A stretch of DNA of 14,138 bases, taken from NCBI GenBank assembly GCA_946478985.1, contig CAMLDZ010000074.1, forward strand, positions 1-14,138, in the 5' to 3' direction. Position numbers and translations under genes: made by a program. The notes below the pieces were generated by a model, which saw only the letters and a list, made by a program, of their open reading frames with translations, was not told where the DNA came from and did not search any database. This document shows, piece by piece, positions 1 through 10,200 of this stretch. Position 1 is the first letter of the stretch; each line of letters starts with the position of its first letter. Origin of the DNA: an uncultured Solimonas sp. (GTDB lineage: Bacteria; Pseudomonadota; Gammaproteobacteria; Nevskiales; Nevskiaceae).

Positions 1-902
1 GCCTGATGTTCAGCGCCGGCCTCACCGGCCGCGCCTTCATCCCGCTGCTGTCGAGTTTTGCCTGCGCGATCCCCGGCATCATGGCGACGCGCAGCATCCA
101 GGACCCGCGCGATCGCCTCACCACGATCCTCGTCGCACCGCTGATGACCTGCTCGGCGCGGCTGCCGGTCTACGCGCTGCTGATCGCCGCCTTCATTCCC
201 GAGCGCGAGGTCGGCGGCCTGTTCAACCTGCAGGGCATCGTCCTGTTCGCGCTGTATTTCGCCGGCATCTTCAGTGCGCTGGCCGTGGCCTGGGTGATGA
301 AGTGGCTGCGCCGTGACAAGAGCGAGCACGCGCTGCTGATGGAGCTGCCCTCGTACCGCCTGCCGAACCCGCGCGACGTGCTGATCGGCCTGAAGGAACG
401 CGCGATGATCTTCATCAAGCGTGTCGGCGGCGTGATCCTGGTGCTGACGGTGCTGCTGTGGTTCCTCGCCAGCTTCCCGGCGCCGCCGGTGGACGCGACG
501 CTGCCGCCGATCGATTACAGCTTCGCTGGCATGATCGGCCACTGGATGCAGCCGGTGTTCGCGCCGATCGGCTTCAACTGGCAGATCTGCATCGCGCTGA
601 TCCCGGGCCTGGCCGCGCGCGAGGTCGCCGTCGCCGCGCTCGGCACCGTCTACGCGATGTCCGGCGCCGAGGACGCGGTGAGCGAGCAGCTGGGCACCCT
701 GATTGCGAACCAGTGGTCGATGGCCACTGCCCTGTCCCTGCTCGCCTGGTACGTGTTTGCGCCGCAATGCCTGTCGACGCTGGCGGTGATCCGCCGCGAG
801 ACCGCATCGTGGCGCATGGCGGGCCTGGCGGCCGCCTACTTGTTCGCGCTGGCGTACCTGGCGTCGCTGGCCACTTTCCAGATCGCGGAGGCTTTGTCAT
901 GA
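1..902 (+). CDS. feoB: Ferrous iron transporter FeoB, C-terminal part (5' end outside the window)
   Basis: FeoB is the inner-membrane Fe(II) transporter with an N-terminal GTPase domain and a polytopic membrane core. Only the last roughly 300 residues are here, so the GTPase domain lies upstream of the window. The reading frame is open to the left edge (codons from position 3), and the ATG at 6 is an internal methionine. The fragment begins with the conserved core segment containing GRAFIPLLSSFACAIPG, followed by IMATR and MTCSARLPVY, which are typical FeoB membrane-core motifs including the conserved Cys in SSFACAIPG. Several hydrophobic helices follow, then AALIPGLAAREV-like and FAPQCLSTLAVI segments characteristic of the FeoB C-terminal half. 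The stop TGA overlaps the ATG of the next gene (ATGA), so the two are probably translationally coupled. Family identity is firm. Whether a feoA lies upstream cannot be seen. Confidence 0.95.
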   Translation, partial: LMFSAGLTGRAFIPLLSSFACAIPGIMATRSIQDPRDRLTTILVAPLMTCSARLPVYALLIAAFIPEREVGGLFNLQGIVLFALYFAGIFSALAVAWVMKWLRRDKSEHALLMELPSYRLPNPRDVLIGLKERAMIFIKRVGGVILVLTVLLWFLASFPAPPVDATLPPIDYSFAGMIGHWMQPVFAPIGFNWQICIALIPGLAAREVAVAALGTVYAMSGAEDAVSEQLGTLIANQWSMATALSLLAWYVFAPQCLSTLAVIRRETASWRMAGLAAAYLFALAYLASLATFQIAEALS

Positions 903-1105
903 GCGCTTACCACTTGCTGGAAATCACCATCGTCGGTGCCGCTGTGGCGTTCAGCCTGTGGAAGATCGCGCAGCGCCTGCTGCCGGCCCTGCGGCGCGGC
1001 AAGCCGGCGACCGCCGGTGCTTGTCCGTCCTGCGACAGCTGCGGCTCCTGCGGCCCGGCGCCGCAGCGCCGCGACGAGCAGGCGGTGCTCTGGCACCGCC
1101 GCTGA
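899..1105 (+). CDS. Small FeoB-associated membrane protein with CX2CX2CX2C tail (DUF6587-like)
   Basis: This 68-residue protein starts MSAYHLLEIT and its ATG overlaps the feoB stop by four bases. Residues about 5-22 form one hydrophobic, probably membrane-spanning helix, followed by a basic stretch (KIAQRLLPALRRGK) that suggests the C-terminus is cytoplasmic. The tail carries four evenly spaced cysteines, C42, C45, C48 and C51, in CPSCDSCGSCG. The arrangement (short TM anchor plus Cys cluster directly after feoB) matches the small proteins annotated as DUF6587 in Proteobacteria, and is analogous to the FeoB-associated Cys-rich proteins of Firmicutes and to FeoC. The biochemical role is unknown. 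Iron or Fe-S binding and modulation of FeoB are inferences from context and cysteines. The gene is certain as a coding unit; the family name is from memory of the pattern. Confidence 0.82.
   Translation: MSAYHLLEITIVGAAVAFSLWKIAQRLLPALRRGKPATAGACPSCDSCGSCGPAPQRRDEQAVLWHRR
1081..1100 (+). terminator. Strong hairpin at the end of the feoB operon, possible terminator
   Basis: A perfect inverted repeat, GGCGGTGC (1081-1088), loop TCTG, GCACCGCC (1093-1100), sits in the last codons of the small Cys-rich gene. The opposing photolyase gene ends 45 bases downstream. There is no U-tract after the stem, so intrinsic termination is uncertain. It could instead stabilise the 3' end of the mRNA. A second, looser GC stem (1126-1133 with 1155-1162, 21-nt loop) lies between the convergent genes. 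Confidence 0.35.
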
Positions 1106-1149
1106 GCGTGTGGTGACCGCGGCGTCGGCGGCCATCGCGTTAACAGACC

Positions 1150-2688
1150 CTAAGGGCCGCCGCGCTCGCGCAGCCGGCTGGCCTGCTGGCGGATCGCCGC
1201 GCGGGCCTCGGCATCCAGCCGCGCCAGATTGCGCAGCTGCAGGCCCAGCCGCGGATGGTCCCTGAAACGCTGCTCGTGGCGCAGCAAGAAATCCCAGTAC
1301 AGGGTCGTGAACGGACAGGCCTGCGGCCCGGTGCGCAGTTGCGGCTTGAAACGGCAGCGATCGCAGGCATTGCTCATCCGCCGGATGTAGCTGCCCGAGG
1401 CGATATATGGCTTGCTGGCCAGCACGCCGCCGTCGGCGAACTGGCTCATCGCCAGGGTGTTGGGCACTTCCACCCAGGCGACGGCGTCGACGTAGATCGC
1501 ATGGAACCAGGCTTCGATCTGCGCCGGCTGCACGCCCAGCAGCAGCGCGTAGAGGCCGCTGACCATCAGCCGCTGGATGTGATGGGCGTAGCCGTGTTCG
1601 AGCGTCTGCTGCAGCGTATCCGCCAGACAGCGCATCGGCGTCGCGCCGCTCCAGTAGAACGCGGGCAGCGCCTGCATGGCGTCGAGCGCGTTGTCGGTGG
1701 CCCAGCGCTCGGCGCGGTGCCAGTAGATGCCGCGTACATACTCGCGCCAGCCGAGGATCTGCCGGACGAACCCCTCCACCGCCGGCAGCGGCGCGTCGCC
1801 GTTCTCCAGCGCCGCGATGGCGGCGTCGACCACCGTGCGCGGCTCGATCAGGTGCAGGTTCATCGCCGCTGACAGGCGGCTGTGGAACAGGTAGGGCTCG
1901 CCGAGCCACATCGCATCCTGATAGCGCCCGAACGCAGGCAGGCGCTGCGCGATGAAATCCGCCAGCGCCTCGCGTGCCTGCTCCGGTGTCACCGGCCAGT
2001 CGAAGCCGTCGCAGCGGCCCGGATGATCGCCGTAGCGCTGCTGCACCTCGGCGATCACCTGCGCGGTGATCCGGTCGGGCGCGAAGCGGCGCGGCGCGTC
2101 CAGGCGCTGCGGGCCTTGCGCGTCGAAGCTCTGGCGATTGTCGGCGTCGAAGTTCCAGCGCCCGCCGCGCGGCGCGCCATCCGCCTCGACCAGGATTTTG
2201 AAACGCTGCCGCTGCTCGCGATAGAAGTACTCCATGCGCAGCTGGCTGCGACCGCGCGCCCACTGCGAGAAATCAGCAGGCGTGGTGTAGAAATGCGGGT
2301 CCTCGCGCAGCCGCCACGGCTGACCGGCGGGCTGCAGCGTATCTCGCAGTTCGGCCCACAACTGCAGATCGCCCGGGCGGGTGATCAGCACCACCCCGGG
2401 CTGCAGCTCGCGCAGATCGCGCAGCAACCGCTGCGCCAGCGTGTCGGCGCCGTGGTCGTCGACCTCGCGGTAGATCAGCCGCCAGCCGCGCTGCTCGATG
2501 CGCTCGCGGAAATGCCGCATCGCGCTGAGGAAGTACACCAGCCGCATCTGGTGCGACCAGGCGCGGCGGGCCTCGCTGCCTCGCTCGCACATCCACAGCG
2601 CGTCCTGCCGCGGGTCGAAATCGGCATCGACCACGCAGGCCGCGTCGAGCTGGTCGCCCAGCACCACGTACAGCCGGCGCAGCTTCAT
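1150..2688 (-). CDS. Iron-sulfur bacterial cryptochrome/(6-4) photolyase, PhrB class
   Basis: 512-residue member of the FeS-BCP/prokaryotic (6-4) photolyase family (COG3046, Agrobacterium PhrB type). These enzymes use FAD and blue light to repair pyrimidine (6-4) photoproducts and carry a 4Fe-4S cluster, with a lumazine antenna in PhrB. The N-terminal antenna domain begins MKLRRLYVVLGDQLD. The C-terminal FAD domain contains the PhrB cluster cysteines at C354, C442, C445 and C458 (CX2C then X12 and C), each shifted by exactly four from the PhrB positions I recall. The paired histidines in YAHHIQR (H369/H370) match the catalytic His pair. I chose the ATG at 2688 because it aligns with family N-termini and overlaps the stop of the upstream DUF2256 gene by ATGA. 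The frame stays open upstream for another 34 codons, but that stretch is the DUF2256 gene read in another frame. Last gene of a four-gene minus-strand unit. Confidence 0.93.
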   Translation of the reverse strand: MKLRRLYVVLGDQLDAACVVDADFDPRQDALWMCERGSEARRAWSHQMRLVYFLSAMRHFRERIEQRGWRLIYREVDDHGADTLAQRLLRDLRELQPGVVLITRPGDLQLWAELRDTLQPAGQPWRLREDPHFYTTPADFSQWARGRSQLRMEYFYREQRQRFKILVEADGAPRGGRWNFDADNRQSFDAQGPQRLDAPRRFAPDRITAQVIAEVQQRYGDHPGRCDGFDWPVTPEQAREALADFIAQRLPAFGRYQDAMWLGEPYLFHSRLSAAMNLHLIEPRTVVDAAIAALENGDAPLPAVEGFVRQILGWREYVRGIYWHRAERWATDNALDAMQALPAFYWSGATPMRCLADTLQQTLEHGYAHHIQRLMVSGLYALLLGVQPAQIEAWFHAIYVDAVAWVEVPNTLAMSQFADGGVLASKPYIASGSYIRRMSNACDRCRFKPQLRTGPQACPFTTLYWDFLLRHEQRFRDHPRLGLQLRNLARLDAEARAAIRQQASRLRERGGP

Positions 2689-2825
2689 CGCAGCGGACGC
2701 CGCCGGCAGGCGCGCGAGCAGTAACGCACCTGATCCCAGCAGGCCGCCCATTTGCGCCGCCAGCTGAAGGGGCGCCGGCAGCGCGCGCACAACTTGTGCG
2801 GCAGGCCCGGCTTGCGGTGCGCCAT
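2685..2825 (-). CDS. DUF2256 family small cysteine protein
   Basis: A 46-residue protein, easily missed because of its size. It reads MAHRKPGLPHKLCARCRRPF, then SWRRKWAACW, DQVRYCSRACRR and PLR. The pattern of cysteines C13/C16 and C36/C40, flanked by LPxKxC, RPFxWRRKW and VRYCSxxC, is the DUF2256 signature. The four Cys could form a zinc ribbon-like site; C29 is an extra. Its stop TGA (2687-2685) overlaps the photolyase ATG (2688-2686), so the two are probably translationally coupled, and it starts 17 bases after the SDR stop. DUF2256 genes are commonly found beside PhrB/cryptochrome-like genes in Proteobacteria (recalled, not searched). No function is established. An auxiliary or nucleic-acid-binding role with the photolyase is inference. 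Confidence 0.9.
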   Translation of the reverse strand: MAHRKPGLPHKLCARCRRPFSWRRKWAACWDQVRYCSRACRRRPLR

Positions 2826-2842
2826 GACGGAGCGGCCTGCGC

Positions 2843-3538
2843 TCAGTACGCGATGGGCCGGCCGGCCCAGTCGAGAAACAGCGCCTCGCGCGTATCCGGG
2901 CGCTGGTCGAGCACGTCGAGGAACTGCGCTGCAGCGCGCTGTGGCGAGAACAGTGCCTGCGGCGCCACGTTGTGCTGGAACGGCTTCGACAGGGCGGTAT
3001 CGGTCGTGCCCGGATGGAACAGCGTCACGCGTGCCAACGGGTGGCTGCGCGCCAGCTCGATCGCCAGATTGCGCAGGCCCATGTTCAGCGCCGCCTTCGA
3101 ACAGCGGTACGAGGTCCAGCCGCCGAGACGGTTGTCGCTGAGGCTGCCGACGCGCGCCGACAGGGCGGCGACGCGGAGCGGCCGCTGCCGGTCGAGCCGC
3201 GGCAGCAGCGCCGCCAGCAGCTGCAGCGGGCCTAGGGCGTTGATGCGCATCACGCGCTCGAAAGCCGCGGCGTCGAGATCGGCCATGCGCCGTTCCGGCC
3301 GGATTCCCGGCGCGTGCAGGACGCCGCTGCAGAGGTAGATGCCGTCCAGGGCGCTCGCCGCCGGCGCCAGCGCATCGGCGAGCGCCGCGATCGACGACGG
3401 CTCCTGCAGATCGAGCGCCGGCCAGCGGCCGGCGCTCCGGCCCACGCGCAGCACCACTTGGCCGCGCGCCTCCAGCGCCGCGCAGACGGCACCGCCGATG
3501 CCGCCGCCCGCGCCGATGACCAGATGCGCCTCAGCCAT
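2843..3538 (-). CDS. Short-chain dehydrogenase/reductase (SDR), C-factor-like
   Basis: 231-residue classical SDR. The nucleotide-binding glycine motif GAGGGIGG is at residues 9-16, a conserved Asn (N100) lies on the expected central helix, and the active-site Tyr-X3-Lys is Y144/K148 (SYRCSK), with a serine at 127 or 132 as catalytic partner. The C-terminal part has the HPGTTDT motif after the substrate loop and ends in a typical short SDR tail. Cofactor is NAD(P)H; the substrate cannot be told from sequence. The ATG at 3538 is preferred since the Rossmann fold begins five residues in. The 12-codon upstream extension would run back into the epimerase gene. It overlaps the upstream epimerase gene by eight bases and is followed after 17 bases by the DUF2256 gene, so it belongs to the photolyase operon. 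SDRs of this type recur in photolyase/DUF2256 clusters, for reasons unknown. Confidence 0.88.
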   Translation of the reverse strand: MAEAHLVIGAGGGIGGAVCAALEARGQVVLRVGRSAGRWPALDLQEPSSIAALADALAPAASALDGIYLCSGVLHAPGIRPERRMADLDAAAFERVMRINALGPLQLLAALLPRLDRQRPLRVAALSARVGSLSDNRLGGWTSYRCSKAALNMGLRNLAIELARSHPLARVTLFHPGTTDTALSKPFQHNVAPQALFSPQRAAAQFLDVLDQRPDTREALFLDWAGRPIAY

Positions 3539-4418
3539 GGTGCTGCAGCAGCGCACGCAGCGCCGTGCCGGCATCCGGCTGGCGGAACTCGAAACCGAGC
3601 CGCTGCAGGCGCGCCGGCAGCACCTGCTGATCGAACAGCAGCAAATCGGCCATGGCGCCCATCAGCAGGCGCAGCACCGGTGCCGGCAAGCGCAGCAGCA
3701 GAGGCCGCCGCAGGGCGCGCGCCAGCGCCGCAGCGAAGTCCTGCTGGCTCAGCGTCTGCGGCGCCACCAGATTGAAGCTGCCGGAGTACGCCGGATCGCG
3801 CAGCGCGCGGCTCAGGACCTCGACCCCGTCATCCAGGCCGATCCAGGCCATCTGCTGATGGCCGGGCCCGAGCACCGCACCCAGGCCCAGCGCGAACGGC
3901 AGGCGCAGCCTCGCCAGCATGCCGCCGGCGCCGAGCACCACGCCCAGGCGCAGCAGGCACAGCCGCGTGGCACCGACCCGTTGCGCGGCGATGGCGGCCG
4001 CCTGCTCCCAGTCCGCGCACAGTTGCGCCGCAAAATCGCGGCCGGCCGGCGCCGCCTCCGTCAGCGCGACGCCCGGGCGATCGCCGTAATAGCCGACCGC
4101 CGAGGCATTGATCCACACCGTCGGCCGCTGACCAGCGGCGGCAAGCTGCTCGCCCAGCTGCCCGGTAAAGTCGATGCGCGACTCGCGCAGCGCCCGGCGC
4201 CGCGCCGCGCTCCAGCGCCGGGCGCCGATGTTCTCGCCCGCCAGATTGATGACCGCGTCCAGCGGCGCGTCGATCTGCGCCGCGGCAGCGATCGGAATGC
4301 CGCCGCCGCGCAGCCGCTGCGGCCGGCGGCTGAGCGCGTAGACGCGGTCGCCTGCCGGCAGCCGCTGCCGCAGGGCGCTACCGATGAAACCGCTGGCACC
4401 AGTGAGCAGGATGTTCAT
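3531..4418 (-). CDS. TIGR01777 family NAD-dependent epimerase/dehydratase-like protein (YfcH type)
   Basis: 295-residue extended-SDR protein of the TIGR01777/YfcH family. The Rossmann motif TGASGFIG is at residues 6-13. The family hallmark NLAGENI is at 58-64, with RRWS and RIDFTG following. WINASAVGYYGD (about 102-113) carries the Tyr region typical of the family. The C-terminal about 50 residues (PAPVLRLLMG through GFEFRQPDAG) match the DUF1731 tail. Members bind NADP(H), but no physiological reaction is established; plant relatives affect plastid division and an E. coli member is YfcH. First gene of the apparent photolyase operon, with a 90-bp gap to the peptidase gene upstream; that gap may hold the promoter. 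The Shine-Dalgarno is weak (AAGG three bases before ATG). Length is normal. Confidence 0.92.
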   Translation of the reverse strand: MNILLTGASGFIGSALRQRLPAGDRVYALSRRPQRLRGGGIPIAAAAQIDAPLDAVINLAGENIGARRWSAARRRALRESRIDFTGQLGEQLAAAGQRPTVWINASAVGYYGDRPGVALTEAAPAGRDFAAQLCADWEQAAAIAAQRVGATRLCLLRLGVVLGAGGMLARLRLPFALGLGAVLGPGHQQMAWIGLDDGVEVLSRALRDPAYSGSFNLVAPQTLSQQDFAAALARALRRPLLLRLPAPVLRLLMGAMADLLLFDQQVLPARLQRLGFEFRQPDAGTALRALLQHHG

Positions 4419-4508
4419 CCGCCTTGCGAACTCCGGGTTCTTCCGTCAGACAAGACTCTGTACGGATCGGCCCGGCCAACGGACGCAGCGGCGCGACGGG
4501 ACGCGGAC

Positions 4509-5897
4509 TCAGGGCGGCGCGGCCGGCAAGCGGCCCGGCGTGGCCGTCCCGTTCGCCGCCAGCCAGGCCAGGCTTGCGTAGACCGCCACGTTCTGCCGCA
4601 AGCCCTCGCGGTCCAGATGGTCGAGCGTATCGGTCGCCGCGTGATGGACATCGAAATAGCGCGTCGCATCCTGCCGCGGCGCCAGCGCCGGGACACCGGC
4701 GGCGCCAAGCGGTCCCAGATCGGCCCCGGCGCTGTCACGCGGTTCTCCGGCGGCCACGCCCAGCGGCGCCACAGCCTCGAACGCTGCATCGGCAAACGCC
4801 TCGCTGCCGGCGCCGAGCCGGGTGTCCAGCCGCCAGACCTTGCCCGAGCCCAGATCGGCTTCGAGCGCCAGCGCGTGGCGGTCCAGCGTCGCCGCGTAGG
4901 TCTCGGCATAGGCGCGTGCGCCGGACAGGCCGAACTCCTCGTTGGCGAACAGCACGATGCGGATCGTGCGCCGGGGCTTCTTGCCGGACTTGAGGAGGAT
5001 CCGCGCGGCACCCAGCGCGATCGCCACGCCGGCGGCATCGTCCTCCGCGCCCGGCGTGATGTCCCAGGAATCCAGGTGGGCGCCGATCAGCACGACTTCG
5101 CCGTCGGTGCTGGCGCCGGGAATCTCGCCGATCACATACGAGGTGTTGACCGCGCCCAGCTCGCGCGCCAGCAAGCGGATCGACAGCGTCGCTCCGCCGG
5201 CGCGGACGACGCCGGCGAGCCGGTCGGCGGCGCGGTTGGACAGCGCCAGCGCCGGGATCTTCGGCGCGTCGCCGTAGGCCAGCGCGCCGGTATGCGGAGC
5301 ATCGTCATCGGCGGTACTGAGGCTGCGCAGCAGGTATGCCGCGGCGCCGCGCTTGCCGGCTTCCACCGCGCCCTGCGAGCGCAGCGGATAGCCATCGCGA
5401 TAGCCGGACGCATCGCGCATGCGCGGCATCTTCCAGTCCATGAAGATGATGCGGCCGCGCGCCTGCTCGGGCTTGAGCGCCTTGAGCGCATCCAGCGATT
5501 CGACACGGATCACCTCGGCCTCGATGCCGCGCGGCAGGGTGCCGACGCTGCCGCCGAGCGCGACGGCATTGAGCGGCACCGTCTCGCCGCTGTCGGCGAG
5601 CAGTTCGACGCGGGTCTCGCCGCGCTGCCAGTGCGGCACGATCACCGGCTCGGCGCGGATGTTCTTCAGGCCTGCCGCCTGCATCTTCTGCAGGGCCCAG
5701 ATCACCGCGCGCTCGTAGCCGTCGCTGCCGGCGAAACGCGGCCCGACTTCGCTGACCAGGCTGGTGGCGAGAAACTCCGGATACGGATCGTCCAGTGCCT
5801 TCTTCTGCAGCCGCGCCAGATTGGCGTCGGCAGCCGCCGCCGTCAGCGGCAACAACAGCGCAGCCAGCACCCACAGGGGCGAACGCATCGCCGGCAT
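4509..5897 (-). CDS. Exported M28-family zinc peptidase (carboxypeptidase Q/PGCP-like)
   Basis: 462-residue secreted metallopeptidase. A signal peptide covers residues 1 to about 22-24 (basic start, hydrophobic LWVLAALLLPLTA, then AAADA). A PA-like insert domain occupies roughly 120-245, containing the KRGAAAYLLRS segment. The M28 catalytic domain follows: zinc ligand H274 in GAHLDSWD, bridging D286 in GAEDDAAG, catalytic E320 and ligand E321 in NEEFG, D348 in EADLG, and the last His at 418/419 in DVHHAATDT. This full set fits an active two-zinc exopeptidase resembling plasma glutamate carboxypeptidase. Substrate is unknown; release of amino acids from peptides in the periplasm or outside the cell is likely. 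The ATG at 5897 is favoured over that at 5888 because AAGGAG lies six bases before it. It stands alone or heads the downstream minus-strand genes across a 90-bp gap. Confidence 0.93.
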   Translation of the reverse strand: MPAMRSPLWVLAALLLPLTAAAADANLARLQKKALDDPYPEFLATSLVSEVGPRFAGSDGYERAVIWALQKMQAAGLKNIRAEPVIVPHWQRGETRVELLADSGETVPLNAVALGGSVGTLPRGIEAEVIRVESLDALKALKPEQARGRIIFMDWKMPRMRDASGYRDGYPLRSQGAVEAGKRGAAAYLLRSLSTADDDAPHTGALAYGDAPKIPALALSNRAADRLAGVVRAGGATLSIRLLARELGAVNTSYVIGEIPGASTDGEVVLIGAHLDSWDITPGAEDDAAGVAIALGAARILLKSGKKPRRTIRIVLFANEEFGLSGARAYAETYAATLDRHALALEADLGSGKVWRLDTRLGAGSEAFADAAFEAVAPLGVAAGEPRDSAGADLGPLGAAGVPALAPRQDATRYFDVHHAATDTLDHLDREGLRQNVAVYASLAWLAANGTATPGRLPAAPP

Positions 5898-5903
5898 CCT
5901 CTT

Positions 5904-5909
5904 CTCCTT
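5904..5909 (-). promoter_or_regulatory. Ribosome binding site of the M28 peptidase gene
   Basis: On the minus strand the sequence AAGGAG occurs six bases before the ATG at 5897, which decides the start in favour of MPAMRSP over MRSP. Immediately upstream a small inverted repeat, GCGGT-GGA-ACCGC (5911-5923), could fold in the leader. Its function, if any, is unknown. Confidence 0.75.
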
Positions 5910-5910
5910 T

Positions 5911-6101
5911 GCGGTGGAACCGCCAAACTGCAGCCAGATGCGTGCCGTGCCGGGACCGCAGGCGCGAGGCTCGTAGCAGGCATGAGACAATGCGCGCTCC
6001 GGCGAGCCGGGCCGTGAAACCGGCGCCGATCGCCCCTGCTCACGCAACACGCCGTTTCCACTGCGGACGCCGCGCGCCGCGGAAACGCACTGGCATTGTC
6101 G
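5911..6101. promoter_or_regulatory. Divergent intergenic region between M28 peptidase and mfd
   Basis: About 190 bases separate the two divergent start regions and must hold at least one promoter. On the plus strand a GACAAT at about 5986-5991 resembles a sigma-70 minus-10 hexamer about 110 bases before the mfd start, but no convincing minus-35 is seen. No clear operator or structured leader was found apart from the short hairpin beside the peptidase ribosome binding site. The promoter placement is a guess. Confidence 0.3.
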
Positions 6102-9578
<3,477 letters not shown>

Positions 9579-9609
9579 TGGGGATCAACGCTTGAATCCG
9601 ACCACGTGC

Positions 9610-10200
9610 ATGCCGGGCAGCGCGCCGTTCGCGCGACTGTTGCGCCTGTGCCTGCTGGCTGCCGCGCTGCTCGGTTTCGCCGCGCCCTCGCGCGCCGAGG
9701 TCTACCGCATCGATGTCATCGTCTTCGCCGACCGCGGGCCGGTCACCGAGGCGCCCAACGGCGGCACGCTGCCCAATTTCGCCGGCAGCCTGCTGCCGGA
9801 CAATCCTGCGGCGCTGCAGGCGGCCGGCGTCACGCTGCTGCCGGACGACCAGTTCGCGCTGCAGGGCGAATGGCAGCGGCTGCGCAACTCGCGGCGCTTC
9901 CAGCCGCTGGCCAGGCTGGCGTGGACGCAGCGCGATCCGCCCGGCGCCCGCGGCCCCTCGCTGCGGCTGCGCGTCGGCGCCGCCGAGCAGCCGATGCTCG
10001 ACGGCAGCCTCGCCCTGCTGATCGTCAACCGCTACCTGACGCTGGACGCCGACCTGCTCTACGTCAGCGGCAGCGATCAATGGCGCTTCGAGCAGCGCCG
10101 CAAGATGCGCCGCGACGAACTGCATCATGTCGATGGCGGCCGCCTCGGCATCGTTACCCGCGTCACCAAGGCCGACGGCGGCAACGGAGGCGCGCCGTGA
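9610..10200 (+). CDS. csiV: CsiV-family exported protein
   Basis: 196-residue periplasmic protein of the CsiV (PF10972) family. Vibrio cholerae CsiV acts with LpoA to support the peptidoglycan synthase PBP1A; I do not know that this homologue does the same. Residues 1-29 form a signal peptide (LLRLCLLAAALLGFAAPSRA, then EV). Family features follow: VYRIDVIVFA at about 31-40, NSRRFQPLARLAWTQ at about 93-107, a DGSLALLIVNRYLTLDADLLYV-like segment at about 131-152 that is typical of CsiV, and the RRKMRRDELHHVDGGRLGIV region near the end. The start is uncertain. ATG at 9610 gives a normal signal peptide but has no good Shine-Dalgarno, whereas TTG at 9592, preceded by GGGGA, would add six residues. 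It lies 31 bases after mfd and its stop overlaps the next ATG by one base. Confidence 0.85.
   Translation: MPGSAPFARLLRLCLLAAALLGFAAPSRAEVYRIDVIVFADRGPVTEAPNGGTLPNFAGSLLPDNPAALQAAGVTLLPDDQFALQGEWQRLRNSRRFQPLARLAWTQRDPPGARGPSLRLRVGAAEQPMLDGSLALLIVNRYLTLDADLLYVSGSDQWRFEQRRKMRRDELHHVDGGRLGIVTRVTKADGGNGGAP

Noticed and set aside
1126..1162. GC stem CGGCGGCC/GGCCGCCG between the convergent feoB and photolyase units as a terminator
   Set aside because: It has a 21-base loop and no U-tract, and one arm lies in coding sequence. It is weaker than the hairpin at 1081-1100.
836..2263. Long Arg/Ala-rich frame on the minus strand overlapping the photolyase and the Cys-rich gene
   Set aside because: It is a frame-shifted shadow of the photolyase with no recognisable domain or start signal.
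2689..2790. Extension of the photolyase N-terminus by 34 residues
   Set aside because: The same bases encode the DUF2256 protein in another frame, whose stop overlaps the ATG at 2688, and the family N-terminus begins at that ATG.
4419..4508. An RpoE/ChrR-type (TGATC-N16-CGTA) promoter before the photolyase operon
   Set aside because: GATCCGTA-like bases occur together but not with the required spacing; I could not support a promoter call.
3339..6017. An 892-codon open frame on the plus strand opposite the epimerase and peptidase genes
   Set aside because: The product is Arg/Gln/Ala-rich without domains, and the minus-strand genes it covers have clear families and motifs.
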